A DNA stretch of 64,000 nucleotides from Olivibacter oleidegradans (GCF_042432805.1 NZ_JBHLWO010000001.1:496001-560000), one strand, 5' to 3'; counted from the first letter of the stretch, positions 8,368 to 18,206 are shown. Notes: generated by a model from the letters alone, not told the origin. Made by a program: numbers and translations.

Positions 8368-9073
8368 TGATGAAGCAGCTTCTGTAAGCCTGCTAAGCAA
8401 ATTCATAAACAAAACGCCCACCCTTGAATTATTGGGATCCTCATTAAATCCCTTGGAAGCTTTACAAAAATTTCAACAAAATGAAATCAGGGCCGACATC
8501 ACCTTTCTTGACATTAACATGCCTGAAATATCAGGTTTGGAATTAGCCAATTTAATTAAAGACTATACGCATATTGTCTTTACTACAGCTCACACGCAAT
8601 ACGGTTTAGAAGCATTTGATCGTGACGTCATCGACTACATTGCTAAACCTTTTGGATACGAACGATTTTTAAAAGCGGTATCGCGTTATCAAAAACTTAA
8701 GCAGAGTACCCAACAGCCAAGCAAAAAAGAAAATTACTTCTTTATTAAAAGCGATATAAAGGGTAAGTTGATCCGTGTTTTAATAGACAAAATTCTGTAC
8801 ATCGAGTCGACGGCCAATTATATCACCATTTATACACCTACTGAAAGCTATATGACTTATATAACCTTAACTGAAGCAGAGGAATACTTAAAGCCATATG
8901 ATTTTGTCAGGGTGCATAAGTCTATTATCGTCAATCCAAAAAATATTAAGTCGATTGAAGGCAATAAGATTTTACTTGGCAATGAATTGACAATTTTAGC
9001 AAGTCCCGGCTATCGAAAAATATTATCTGAAAAAGTCAACCAAAGTTTATTGATTTCTAAGCGACGCAACTAG
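8339..9073 (+). CDS. LytTR-family response regulator
   Basis: A 244-residue regulator: receiver domain about 1-125 with the acidic pair VVDDE, phospho-acceptor D58 in FLDINMPEISGLEL and the conserved lysine in YIAKPF; then a LytTR DNA-binding domain about 140-240 (LIDKILYIESTANYITIYT, DFVRVHKSIIVNPKNIKSIEGN). It overlaps the kinase gene by 29 nt and is its cognate partner. ATG 8345, two codons later, is an equally good start. LytTR regulators of this type often control neighbouring exporter genes; no target repeat is obvious here. Confidence 0.9.
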   Translation: MRMIRCYVVDDEAASVSLLSKFINKTPTLELLGSSLNPLEALQKFQQNEIRADITFLDINMPEISGLELANLIKDYTHIVFTTAHTQYGLEAFDRDVIDYIAKPFGYERFLKAVSRYQKLKQSTQQPSKKENYFFIKSDIKGKLIRVLIDKILYIESTANYITIYTPTESYMTYITLTEAEEYLKPYDFVRVHKSIIVNPKNIKSIEGNKILLGNELTILASPGYRKILSEKVNQSLLISKRRN

Positions 9074-9135
9074 CACTCCTATTAGTTTAAATATCAATAC
9101 CCCACTCCTGCTCATAGAGTGGGGTAAAGAATGGA

Positions 9136-10965
9136 TTATTTAGCGGAGAGTAGTTCAAAAATGCGCTTCCCGATATCGCTGTTTTGCATAAAACCAGTAA
9201 ACCTAGCGGCTCCGGGGCCATAACTGTATACAGGAATAGGGGCACCGGTATGGTCATTGGTAACGAACTCACCGAGTACAAAGCCCTTCTCATAGTTACC
9301 ATCTACCAATACCAATCCGCCTGTTTCATGATCAGAGGTCACCACTACCAGTGTTCCCTCATTTTTATCGGCATATTGCAAGGCCTTTCCCAATATCCTA
9401 TCAAAGCTTAGATATTCCTCAATACATTGTGCAATCTTATTGCTGTGTCCACCCCCGTCAATTTTAGCGCCTTCAACCATCATAAAAAAACGATCATGCC
9501 GCTTTTCCATTAGAGCCAAGGCATCGTCAAATGCATCTTCCAACATATGATAACCCCTGGAAGGATCATCTTGGGCCAGACAAATAAGCTGCTCGCCGGA
9601 AACGGTATTTAGCTCACGTAGGTCGGTACAAATAACGGTACCTTTTGTCATTAATTGCTGTTTCAGTTTAGCGCTGTCTGCGACTAAGCTTGGGTGGCTG
9701 CCACCTACAAATAGCTTTACAGGGCTTTTAAGGATATCATAAGCGATGGCTGTCGAATAGTCGCGCTCGCTTTGATGTGCAAAGAAAGAGGCGGGTGTTG
9801 CGCCGGTAAGTCGATCGTTTGTGAGAATAGCACTTGGTATATGTATGTTATTCAACTTCTCCGGTAAATTGGGCAAAGCTTTGCCGGTACTATCGTTACC
9901 GATGTAGCGATTTTTTGTTTTTTCACCCGTAGCAAAAGCTGTCGCACCTGCTGCGGAATCAGTGTTGTAATCATCCGCCGGTGCAGTGTTCTGAAAACCA
10001 ATATGCTTAAACTGTGTCATATTCAATTGGCCACCATTGATGGTCGCTGCTGCCCATTGCTGGTTGAAACCTGCTCCGTCGCTGATAAGCAAAATGACCC
10101 GCTTCACCTTTCCTTTCGTACCATCCTGCTTATAGCTTGGCCGATATATTTCATGCTTATTTTTACGGGTATAACTATTCACCTCGTATCTATTTAAAAA
10201 GCTAGCCAGAATATTCGGTGAATCGGTATTTAGGTAATCTACTCCCAATTTTATAAAGGCCTGCCAGGCCGTTTTGGTGTCGGGACAGCCCCAGAAGCGT
10301 ACGGGTTTACCAACTGCATGCACCGAATCGATAAAATGCTTTACTTTGTTCCGCTCCGGCTCAGTTATTCTTCCCAAACCGTTCCAAACACTGAAAGACT
10401 GAAAAGGTGCACTATAGAATGCGACTCGTTTAAGCTGTTCATCGCTATAGCGAAGCTGTGTACGGCCATCAAAGTAAAATATTGGATCAAAGGCCCCGAA
10501 ACGCTCCGGCTTAGGCATATCACCACTAATTACTAAACGCACGGCATCCGGATTTCGGTTTACATCAAAATAAGCCCGAATGGGCGCAAGTTGGCGCTCC
10601 AATGCTTTCAAGGTAGGCTCTCCATCTGTTTTTAAGTCGATCAAAAATTGTAGTTGCCCACCTTCAGGGTATACCTTACCATTATGCAAAGATATCTGTT
10701 GCAATAAGGGCTTTAGATAGAGATTCTGAATGGTGTGTCCGGGTTTAATCTCCTCCTCTTCGTGTGCTACATAAAGTGAATCATTTTTCAGAAACACGTC
10801 TATTTCGATGGAAGCAAAACGATTCGCATAAGCTGTATAAAAAGGCTGTGCTTGTAAATAATCGTTGTGCGAATGCGCGTTTTTGTTAACCGTGTACTGC
10901 TGTGCGTGCGCAAACAGCCCGCTACTTGCCAAGCTGCACGCACATATCCATTTTCTTATATTCAT
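9136..10965 (-). CDS. Secreted fusion: PI-PLC/GDPD-like domain plus alkaline phosphatase
   Basis: A 609-residue protein with a signal peptide (cleavage near residue 21). The N-terminal domain (about 25-265) is a TIM-barrel of the phosphatidylinositol-PLC/glycerophosphodiesterase class, with catalytic-type H31-x-H33-N-D and E54-x-D56. The C-terminal domain (about 288-609) is an alkaline phosphatase: metal Asp D296 in ISDGAG, nucleophile S337 in NTDSAAGA, E498 and D503-x3-H507 in VEGAKIDGGGH, D545-H546 in TSDHETGG and H572 in NDHTG. One polypeptide could split a phosphodiester and then remove the phosphate. It starts 9 nt after the SusD gene, so it is the last gene of the SusC-SusD operon, which suggests uptake of a phosphate-bearing substrate. 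Substrate specificity is not visible. Confidence 0.9.
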   Translation of the reverse strand: MNIRKWICACSLASSGLFAHAQQYTVNKNAHSHNDYLQAQPFYTAYANRFASIEIDVFLKNDSLYVAHEEEEIKPGHTIQNLYLKPLLQQISLHNGKVYPEGGQLQFLIDLKTDGEPTLKALERQLAPIRAYFDVNRNPDAVRLVISGDMPKPERFGAFDPIFYFDGRTQLRYSDEQLKRVAFYSAPFQSFSVWNGLGRITEPERNKVKHFIDSVHAVGKPVRFWGCPDTKTAWQAFIKLGVDYLNTDSPNILASFLNRYEVNSYTRKNKHEIYRPSYKQDGTKGKVKRVILLISDGAGFNQQWAAATINGGQLNMTQFKHIGFQNTAPADDYNTDSAAGATAFATGEKTKNRYIGNDSTGKALPNLPEKLNNIHIPSAILTNDRLTGATPASFFAHQSERDYSTAIAYDILKSPVKLFVGGSHPSLVADSAKLKQQLMTKGTVICTDLRELNTVSGEQLICLAQDDPSRGYHMLEDAFDDALALMEKRHDRFFMMVEGAKIDGGGHSNKIAQCIEEYLSFDRILGKALQYADKNEGTLVVVTSDHETGGLVLVDGNYEKGFVLGEFVTNDHTGAPIPVYSYGPGAARFTGFMQNSDIGKRIFELLSAK

Positions 10966-10974
10966 CTAATACTT

Positions 10975-12513
10975 TTATGGTTGAAACCAAACTTTTGTAT
11001 TATGAGTAGGCATGTTACCTCCCATTGTGTCATTTACCCATTGAATCAGATTGGGGTTATTTTGTTCATTATCCGAATACACATATCGAACAGGAATAGG
11101 TGCCAATACCGATGGTCCGGGCTTTAACTGTGGATAACCGGTACGTCTCCAAGAAGCCCAAGCCTCATAGCCATTTAAAAAAGCATCTATCCATTGCTGC
11201 TCGGCGATCTGTTGCAAAGCTGTTTCTTCCCGAAGTGCTATATCGGTACGCCTTAAGAAACCCGTTGTCTCCGCTTGGCTGATATAAGGCGTTTCCTCGT
11301 TGGATGCCTGACCTACTTGTGGCCATTTAGCCAATGAAGCGGCTATCCCCTCTAAATAAACAGCCGCCGCATCTCCCTGCACCCCCATATTTCTCACGAT
11401 TGCCTCTGCTTTTAAAAACAGAAGTTCACTATAAGTGAAGAGGAAGGCCCTATTTTCTTTTCTTATTCGTTTACCCAATACGGAATAATCATCTTTATTG
11501 AGGCCTGTTTGCTGGTACAAAGCGTTCTGCTCCAATGAACTCAACCCAACCCGCTGTCCACGATAAACATAAGGAACAGTAGAGTTACTACGATGGGCGT
11601 TATAGGAATTTTTTGTCGGGGCTACATAAATTTTCATCCGAGGGTCGGCCACTTTCTGCAACATATCTACCATCGTTTCGCTTACACGATCGTTCCCATC
11701 GAAGTTTACACCACTACCATCTGCCGGCGGATTAAGAATAAACCACCGGTATAAATCGGCATTATTATTATAAACTAATGTAGCTTGATCTTCCACTTTT
11801 TCGAATATTGGATATTCCGAAGGATTATTAAAAATGGCGCTTACCGCAGCTGCGACATCTGCTTTTTGCGATTGGCGCATCAATATACGGATTTTTAAAG
11901 AGTTGGCGAATTTACGCCAAGCACCGGTGTTTCCATAATATAGGATATCGCGATTGATAGTCAATGAGGGATCTATGCCTTTTAGTAATTGATTGGCTTG
12001 CTCCAGATCGTTAAGCATTAGTCCATATACCTCCTGCTGCGATTGATAATGTGGAAATTCCAATCCTGCCACATCCCCTTTTCCAGCTTCGTCATAAGGT
12101 ATATCCCCATAGGCGTCGCTCATGATCGATAAAATATAAACCTTGCAAATCAAGGCAACCGCTTCATAATGCGGCAATTGATTCTCCTGTGCAAGTAAAC
12201 GTAGCTGATTCACATCTTTAATCAGACGCATCGCGCCGTTCCATTCCTCACGAAAAGAGGCTCCCGTCAGATTGTACCGGCCATCCTCCTCACTTGTTCC
12301 GCCCAAATAGGCAATATGCTGAACAAATTGTCCGGCCCTACTGCCTCCACTGGCAGTCATGGTGCTAACAGCACCACTGAGTATGGGGGGTAATAGCATT
12401 TCAGGAGGTACAATATCCGGATTATTAGGATTAATGTTAATTGCTTCAAAGTCTTTACACGATCCAAAAATGAGTAAAAGGATCGACAGTGAAAAATAGA
12501 TCAACTTCTTCAT
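10975..12513 (-). CDS. SusD/RagB-like outer-membrane lipoprotein (SusD_2 type)
   Basis: A 512-residue surface lipoprotein with a lipobox at LLLIFGSC (C19). After it, the segment NINPNNPDIVPPEMLLPP and the later ALICKVYILSIMSDAYGDIPY identify the SusD-like_2 family; this group acts as the lid that feeds substrate into the partner SusC channel. The C-terminal QQWIDAFLNGYEAWASWRRTGYP is the usual closing TPR-like signature. It lies 10 nt after the SusC gene and 9 nt before the phosphatase fusion, so all three share a transcript. SusD_2 proteins are not limited to sugars and some serve peptides or other solutes. Confidence 0.93.
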   Translation of the reverse strand: MKKLIYFSLSILLLIFGSCKDFEAININPNNPDIVPPEMLLPPILSGAVSTMTASGGSRAGQFVQHIAYLGGTSEEDGRYNLTGASFREEWNGAMRLIKDVNQLRLLAQENQLPHYEAVALICKVYILSIMSDAYGDIPYDEAGKGDVAGLEFPHYQSQQEVYGLMLNDLEQANQLLKGIDPSLTINRDILYYGNTGAWRKFANSLKIRILMRQSQKADVAAAVSAIFNNPSEYPIFEKVEDQATLVYNNNADLYRWFILNPPADGSGVNFDGNDRVSETMVDMLQKVADPRMKIYVAPTKNSYNAHRSNSTVPYVYRGQRVGLSSLEQNALYQQTGLNKDDYSVLGKRIRKENRAFLFTYSELLFLKAEAIVRNMGVQGDAAAVYLEGIAASLAKWPQVGQASNEETPYISQAETTGFLRRTDIALREETALQQIAEQQWIDAFLNGYEAWASWRRTGYPQLKPGPSVLAPIPVRYVYSDNEQNNPNLIQWVNDTMGGNMPTHNTKVWFQP

Positions 12514-12523
12514 GGTGCTTTCT

Positions 12524-15500
12524 CTAAAAGTTAATATTTAACGCAGCGCCAAAGCTACGTAGTGAAGGAAGTGAAAAGGCTTCTAAACCCTGAAATTGGC
12601 CATCGTAACCGGATACTTCAGGATCAATGTTGGGCACGTCCGACCATAGGACAAGGTTACGTCCCACTAGCGAAAAGCTTGCCTGTCTTATCGGTGTACG
12701 CTTCAATAATTTTTCGGGCAGTCGGTATGTAATTTTCACCTCCCTCAGTTTTATATAAGAAGCATCAAAAGTGGCAATACGGTCATTGTTATAGTAAGCT
12801 CGCCAATAGTTACGCACCGTAACTTCTGTATCGTTCGGTTCGCCCGTATCAATATCAACCCCTTCACCAATCATTGTACCACCACCATTTGCATCCCGAT
12901 TTACTAAGGATTCCTTCAAAGAGCCACTATTGATTCCCTCAATATAAGTACGTGAATGTACAACACCTCCTTTCTGAAATCCGAAGAGGAAGCTGAGGTC
13001 AAAATTGCGATAGGAAAATTGGTTAGTAATCCCTCCGGTATAATCAGGATTTACATTACCCAAGTATCCCCAGTCGCCATTTTCTTCTTGGGGTAAACCG
13101 TTACGATGCGTCAGTGTACCGTTCTGATAAATCAGGTAATCACCGTACAGAGAGCCAAAAGAACCATCACCTTTTGTATTTTCGGTACGCATTTCCAAAG
13201 ATGCCCAACGCTCAAGCTGACGGATACGCGAAATGCCTAAATCTTCCGCCAAGTAGAGCACTCGGTTTCTATTTAGCCCAAAGTTCACATTTACGTTCCA
13301 ACTAAATTGATTCGTTCTTATGGGGGTTACATCTATCATTAGTTCAACACCATTATTCTTCATTTTACCTACATTCATTAACTTCGTATCGTATCCTGCC
13401 GAAGGGTTTAGCGTAACGGGAATAATCAGATCGGTGGTAGTGCTTCTATAATAAGTAAAGTCGATCCCCAAGCGGTTATTGAAAAATCTCGAATCAAAAC
13501 CAAATTCATATGAGCTAACTTTCTCGGGCCGAATGTCCGGATTGGGATAATTATTATTGTGTACAGCAACCGTCTCACCATTCCATCCCTGTGTAACCTG
13601 GAAATTTGGCATCGTCTGGTAGGGCTCGAGATCTCGCCTTACCGAAGAAAGGCTACTGCGAAGTTTTAAATAGCTTAAGGCGTCGCTACGCCAACCGAAA
13701 AGTTCAGTTGCCACCAAACTGAGGGATGCCGATGGATAGAAATAAGATCTATTTTGTTTTGGTAATGCACTTGACCAGTCGTTTCTCCCGGTGAGATCTA
13801 AAAAAAGAGCGTCTTTATAGCCAACCTGAGCAGTTCCATAAACTGAATTTATTTTTTTTTGTTGACGAATATTACCTGCCACAATGGGAGAAGCGTTATT
13901 CGTCAGGTTGTACACATTGGGAATTGATAGACGATCTACAATAGCACCGAGCCGTTTTGATTCCTGATTCATCAAATTCCCTCCCAAGGATGCATTTACG
14001 CTAAAATCGTCGTTGATCTTGGTATGATAAGAAAGTAAGGCATCATGATTCGTTTCAAGAAAATAAACATCATCTTCCTGATAATATCCATTAACATATT
14101 GTGCCGATGACACAGCATGACGCATCGTACGCTTATCATTATAGAAATCACGACCGGTACGCAGCATGAGACTTAAGTTCGGCAAGAAGTTATAGGTAAA
14201 CTTTACATTACCGTAAACCCGATCACGGTTGTTACCGTTTAGATTTTCGTAAGCAACAAAATAAGGATTGTTTAATCGACTGCTGTTTAAACCCCAAATG
14301 GGCGAAAGTTGCCTCGTTCGCAATGAACCATCTGCCCAATAATTACGCAAGCTATTTATGTTTACATTTCGAGGCATATATAGGAAGATTTTCATGATGG
14401 CATCCTCATTCTTGGCACCATAACTTGCGCGGTTATCACTTCCTGAATTAACATAGTTCATATTCACATCTATTTTTAACTTAGGAGTAATAGCATAACC
14501 TGCATTTAACCCAACAGCATTACGACTTAAATCGGTATTCGGTACAATTCCGCGCTGAGAGGTATTTGTATAAGAAAATCGGAAATTTAACTTTTCATTA
14601 CTTCCCGCTATAGCTAAATTATTAGTGAAAGTTTGTCCTGTTTGAAAAAAGTCTTTCAATTGATTTGGATAGGCAATAAAGGGGGTAGGTATACGCTGCC
14701 CTGTAGCTGGATCGATTGGTGAGTCAAATTGCGGAATTAGCTGGCCATTCAGGCGTGGCCCCCAGTTTTCCATCACATTATCGTTTAAGCCGCCTCCCAT
14801 GCCGTCTACATAGCTATATTCGCCATCGCGGCCCTGGCCATATTCGTACTGATAGTCCGGTAATTTAAGTGGAGCCTCTGCGCTCGCTTGCGAATTGAAA
14901 CTAACGCCAACACCCTTTGTTCCCTTGCCCGACTTGGTAGTAATTAATACAACTCCGTTTGCTGCACGCGAACCATAAAGCGCCGCAGCATTTGGTCCTT
15001 TTAAAACGGTTATGCTCTCAATATCATTGGGGTCAAGTTCTCCCGCCGCATTTCCATAATCTACTTCTCCTTCTCCGGCAGTGAAATTCGGATTATTAAA
15101 ATCTTGCCTTCCAGTATAAGCCCTGGTCGACTGCTCATTATTGTTACTGATCGGAACGCCGTCTACAACAAATAAGGGCGAGTTATTATAATTGTAACCA
15201 CTCACAAAATTTTGTCCACGAATTTGTATGTTGGCGGAGGAGCCAATTCCGCCACTCGAATTGGTGATGCGCACACCTGCCACTCTTCCATTCAAGGTAT
15301 TAAGCAAATTTGTTTCGTGAGATTCTTGAATAGTTTGGCCTTCTACTTTCTGCTGAGAAAAACCAATCGATTTTGCTTCCCTCGATATTCCTAAGGCAGT
15401 AACAACCACCTCGTTCAAAGGGTTGTTATCTTCTTGCAAAGTCACGTCGATTCGGGCCTGCCCATTGACAGTTACTTCATGTGACCGATAACCAATATAA

Positions 15501-16012
15501 CTAAAAACAAGTACGCTTTGTGAAGTTGGAACTTGCAATTGATAATGACCATTATGATCGGTAGTCGCTCGCTGAGATGTGCCCTTCACCTGTATATTTG
15601 CGCCGATGACAGGACTACCGCTAGTAGCATCACGCACTTGCCCGTTAACGGCTAATCCCTGTTGAACACGGCGAAGTGAGATAGTGCCGGCTTGTTCTTC
15701 AAAAACAATTTTTTCTGCTTTAAATAGATCAGACAGTATTTCGGATAGTTTACTATTTTGATAATGTATGTGACTGAAAACCAACTTTTCCAGTTGGACG
15801 TCTTCTGTAAATGCAAAATCGACAGATGCCTTTCGTTCGATTTCCTTCAGCAGTGTATAAGCATTTACTTTATTAAAAGAGAGATGGATTCGCTTCTCAA
15901 GTCCTTGTTCGGGTTTATTTGCCGAAGCCATTGTAATTACCGCGCACATATTAACTAGCAATGCGAGCGATTGTAGTATTGGCAATTTAAAGCGCCAGCG
16001 TATTAATTTCAT
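12524..16012 (-). CDS. SusC/RagA-like TonB-dependent receptor with STN signalling domain
   Basis: A 1162-residue outer-membrane channel. Order: signal peptide (about 1-31), STN domain (about 42-118) of the kind that contacts a FecR anti-sigma factor, a CarboxypepD_reg-like domain (about 122-195, VNGQVRDATSGSPVIGANIQVKG), plug (about 215-360, NEVVVTALGI then the conserved SVTVLKGPNAAALYGSRAANGVVLITTK-type region) and a 22-strand barrel to the C-terminal phenylalanine. The STN domain plus the FecR/ECF genes just upstream predict substrate-induced surface signalling. It heads the SusC-SusD-phosphatase operon. Confidence 0.95.
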   Translation of the reverse strand: MKLIRWRFKLPILQSLALLVNMCAVITMASANKPEQGLEKRIHLSFNKVNAYTLLKEIERKASVDFAFTEDVQLEKLVFSHIHYQNSKLSEILSDLFKAEKIVFEEQAGTISLRRVQQGLAVNGQVRDATSGSPVIGANIQVKGTSQRATTDHNGHYQLQVPTSQSVLVFSYIGYRSHEVTVNGQARIDVTLQEDNNPLNEVVVTALGISREAKSIGFSQQKVEGQTIQESHETNLLNTLNGRVAGVRITNSSGGIGSSANIQIRGQNFVSGYNYNNSPLFVVDGVPISNNNEQSTRAYTGRQDFNNPNFTAGEGEVDYGNAAGELDPNDIESITVLKGPNAAALYGSRAANGVVLITTKSGKGTKGVGVSFNSQASAEAPLKLPDYQYEYGQGRDGEYSYVDGMGGGLNDNVMENWGPRLNGQLIPQFDSPIDPATGQRIPTPFIAYPNQLKDFFQTGQTFTNNLAIAGSNEKLNFRFSYTNTSQRGIVPNTDLSRNAVGLNAGYAITPKLKIDVNMNYVNSGSDNRASYGAKNEDAIMKIFLYMPRNVNINSLRNYWADGSLRTRQLSPIWGLNSSRLNNPYFVAYENLNGNNRDRVYGNVKFTYNFLPNLSLMLRTGRDFYNDKRTMRHAVSSAQYVNGYYQEDDVYFLETNHDALLSYHTKINDDFSVNASLGGNLMNQESKRLGAIVDRLSIPNVYNLTNNASPIVAGNIRQQKKINSVYGTAQVGYKDALFLDLTGRNDWSSALPKQNRSYFYPSASLSLVATELFGWRSDALSYLKLRSSLSSVRRDLEPYQTMPNFQVTQGWNGETVAVHNNNYPNPDIRPEKVSSYEFGFDSRFFNNRLGIDFTYYRSTTTDLIIPVTLNPSAGYDTKLMNVGKMKNNGVELMIDVTPIRTNQFSWNVNVNFGLNRNRVLYLAEDLGISRIRQLERWASLEMRTENTKGDGSFGSLYGDYLIYQNGTLTHRNGLPQEENGDWGYLGNVNPDYTGGITNQFSYRNFDLSFLFGFQKGGVVHSRTYIEGINSGSLKESLVNRDANGGGTMIGEGVDIDTGEPNDTEVTVRNYWRAYYNNDRIATFDASYIKLREVKITYRLPEKLLKRTPIRQASFSLVGRNLVLWSDVPNIDPEVSGYDGQFQGLEAFSLPSLRSFGAALNINF

Positions 16013-16081
16013 TTGAGTTAAGGGTTGAATTTTTAAAGATTGATTGATATTACTTCCTTTACGGAAGCTATCCTTAATGTA

Positions 16082-17065
16082 TTAGAAGATATTCAAGGAT
16101 CCATTCGCCTCCTTTCTGTATTGTTTGTTCAACATATGGCAGATAATCTCCAATGTTTGTGAAGCACTCCGTTCATACTTCAGTTTGAGCGTGTACCGAT
16201 GATTTAGCACAGTTGCGTCGGTACTGATCAAGGATATCCCATAGACATCGCGAAAACACAGCGCCAGCTCTGAAAAAGACACCTGCGCTAAGGATATTGA
16301 CCCGCCGCGCCAAGCCAGCGTAGCGGGAACAGCTTTCTTTCTGAATTGCTTATTTGCCCGATCATATATATATCCGTCACCTCTATGCAATAGCAATGAT
16401 TGCCCCTTATTTTCACTGCTTACCTGTACACGACCGGTGCTAACTGTTATTTCTGCTTTAGGCCTGTAATCATACGCTTTTACGTTAAAAGATGTACCTA
16501 AAACCTGTATAAACAACTCATCCGTTTGTACCCAGAAAGGGCGATCAGCAAGTGGCCGGATTTCAAAAAATGCCTCCCCTCGCAACTGAACAAAACGTTG
16601 TTTTTCTCCATAACCATCTTTCAACACCAATGACGAATTAGCATTTAACGTCACGACAGAGCCGTCCGAAAGTTTTACTGTTTTATATTCTCCCGAGTTG
16701 GTAGAAAAGTGCATTACAATCGGCTCTTTGGTACGGTATTTACGGGACGGTAGACCAAAATCAGTAGGCTTGAACCAAGTGATTCCGAGGATCAGCATGA
16801 TAACTGCCGCCGCGACTCTCAACCACGGTGCAAGACGTTTTTGCTTATTACGTTTAAGCTTTGGCTCTTCCTGCTTATTCGCGTCAATATGTTTTCTCAA
16901 ACGTTCTTTTACACGTAACTTTTCTTCTTCGCCGGGGCGAACTTCCGCCACCGCTCTCTCCTCTTCAAATGAATCGTACCATATGTCTACAAGCTGCCGC
17001 TCCACTTTGGTGCTCTCACCTGCATGATATCTTTTCAATAAATCTTTATATACACTAAATTTCAC
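16082..17065 (-). CDS. FecR-family anti-sigma factor
   Basis: About 327 residues, one transmembrane helix (about 79-98, WLRVAAAVIMLILGITWF) separating a cytoplasmic sigma-binding part from a periplasmic FecR domain (TVKLSDGSVVTLNANSSL, FFEIRPLADRPFWVQT, LGTSFNVKAY, VSTGRVQV). The C-terminal DUF4974-like STN-partner domain (FSELALCFRDVYGISL) is present. No ATG is available: GTG 17065 gives the standard short lead-in before DLLKRYHAGE, while GTG 17101 would add 12 atypical residues. It follows the sigma gene by 68 nt and precedes the STN-bearing SusC by 69 nt, the classical order for trans-envelope signalling. Confidence 0.88.
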   Translation of the reverse strand: MKFSVYKDLLKRYHAGESTKVERQLVDIWYDSFEEERAVAEVRPGEEEKLRVKERLRKHIDANKQEEPKLKRNKQKRLAPWLRVAAAVIMLILGITWFKPTDFGLPSRKYRTKEPIVMHFSTNSGEYKTVKLSDGSVVTLNANSSLVLKDGYGEKQRFVQLRGEAFFEIRPLADRPFWVQTDELFIQVLGTSFNVKAYDYRPKAEITVSTGRVQVSSENKGQSLLLHRGDGYIYDRANKQFRKKAVPATLAWRGGSISLAQVSFSELALCFRDVYGISLISTDATVLNHRYTLKLKYERSASQTLEIICHMLNKQYRKEANGSLNIF

Positions 17066-17133
17066 ACCTGCTGATTTTATACTATAGTGTATAAAGTGCA
17101 CGATCTATACTTCAAGAAAAGATGGTTAAATTG

Positions 17134-17733
17134 TTAAGTTTTTGTAAACAGGATTGTCAGTAAAGAATAAATAGGCAAATGGGGATGCGACTCAATGAGT
17201 TTGGTTTTCAACCGTCGCAGTGCTTCCGTGTGGTTGTTTCGAATGGTTTGGTCGGCTAGTTGCAATGCTTCGGCTATCTCACCTATCGTATAGTCTTGCA
17301 TACGCAGCAGAAAAACGCTCCGCATGTTCTCCGGAAAGGCTCGCACTGCCTCATTTATGGTTTGTTGTAGGGATGCAACTTCTAGAAGACTAATAACGCC
17401 GTCTTCGATCTCTTCCATTCGCTGAAATAAGTGCGCATGCAATTCCTCCTCGCGTTCTTGTTGGCTTGCCCAACGAATAATTTTATATTTAAGCATAGCG
17501 CCGAGATAGCCTCCGAGATCGCTTTGAATCTGTAAATTGTGCCGTTGAATCCAAAAATCAGCAAAAACATCTTGTACAAGGTCTTCGGCCAGTTCCCGTC
17601 TTCGGAGCCTATAATAAGCTCGCTGATAAAGATGCTCCCAATATCGTTCGAAGAGCTGCTCAAAAGCAGCGGCGTCATCGTTCCGCATGCTTTCGATTAA
17701 GGCCTTTTCGCATGTTTCCAGGACAGGTTGCAT
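17134..17733 (-). CDS. ECF-type RNA polymerase sigma factor
   Basis: A 199-residue sigma-70 family protein. Region 2 spans about 20-90 (FEQLFERYWEHLYQRAYYRLRR, AEDLVQDVFADFW), and region 4 about 125-180 (FPENMRSVFLLRMQDYTIGEIAEAL). Its C-terminal tail after region 4 is weakly hydrophobic (LPIYSLLTILF), as in many Bacteroidota SusC-linked ECF factors. It is the first gene of the ECF-FecR-SusC series and probably drives the promoter upstream of SusC when FecR releases it. A -7 box lies 17 nt before the start, so the sigma gene itself seems to use the housekeeping promoter. Confidence 0.93.
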   Translation of the reverse strand: MQPVLETCEKALIESMRNDDAAAFEQLFERYWEHLYQRAYYRLRRRELAEDLVQDVFADFWIQRHNLQIQSDLGGYLGAMLKYKIIRWASQQEREEELHAHLFQRMEEIEDGVISLLEVASLQQTINEAVRAFPENMRSVFLLRMQDYTIGEIAEALQLADQTIRNNHTEALRRLKTKLIESHPHLPIYSLLTILFTKT

Positions 17734-17750
17734 TCAATTAACTCTTATAG

Positions 17751-17758
17751 CAAAGATA
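17751..17758 (-). promoter_or_regulatory. TAnnTTTG -7 box of the ECF sigma gene
   Basis: TATCTTTG on the minus strand, ending 17 nt upstream of the sigma start codon, matches the Bacteroidota housekeeping -7 consensus. No -33 element is clear. Confidence 0.45.
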
Positions 17759-17792
17759 AGGGGTCTATATTATGGTAACGTTAAATCTTAAG

Positions 17793-18164
17793 CTAAGAAT
17801 CTCGTTCTTCTCTGCATTGTTTGTGCGCCACTCCCCATTGTTCGAGTTGTTGCCAAATGGGGATAAGCGCTTGCGCGCTTGCTGTGAGTCGATAGTCGAC
17901 CCGAGGCGGGACCTCTGCGTAAACTGTACGTTCGACCAATCCATCTCTTTCCAGTTCCTGTAAATGCAAAGTCAACATACGATCGGTAATGCCGGGAATA
18001 ATTTTTTTTAGCTCACTAAAACGTAGTGTCTTTTTTTCAAGTTTATATAGAATGATCAGCTTCCATCGTCCTCCCAACATATCAACCGCATACATCATCC
18101 CGCAAAAGTCTATCAACTTTTCTCGGTTAATGCTATTGGTGGATGTAGGCTTTCTCTTACTCAT
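17793..18164 (-). CDS. HxlR-family winged-helix regulator
   Basis: A 123-residue protein with the HxlR core: MLGGRWKLIILYKL, LRFSELKKIIPGITDRMLTLHLQELERDGLV and the wing VYAEVPPRVDYRLT. A single cysteine near the N-terminus (C21 in IDFCGMM) sits where redox- or quinone-sensing HxlR/DUF24 proteins often keep their reactive Cys. It is divergent from the NAD(P)H quinone reductase-like gene, the typical regulator-target layout, and the inverted repeat at 18188-18206 lies between the two. Confidence 0.92.
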   Translation of the reverse strand: MSKRKPTSTNSINREKLIDFCGMMYAVDMLGGRWKLIILYKLEKKTLRFSELKKIIPGITDRMLTLHLQELERDGLVERTVYAEVPPRVDYRLTASAQALIPIWQQLEQWGVAHKQCREERDS

Positions 18165-18187
18165 TATGCAAACTCATTACTTACAAT

Positions 18188-18206
18188 TTTGTGTGCCTCA
18201 TACAAA
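18188..18206. promoter_or_regulatory. Candidate HxlR operator
   Basis: TTTGTGTG and CATACAAA form an inverted repeat around CCT with 7 of 8 pairs matching, 24 nt upstream of the HxlR start and within the divergent promoter region. Location and symmetry suit a dimeric winged-helix repressor; binding is inferred. Confidence 0.45.

Noticed and set aside
17066..17101. Upstream GTG start for the FecR-like gene
   Set aside because: The extra 12 residues do not resemble FecR proteins and the downstream GTG gives the usual lead-in length; kept only as an alternative.
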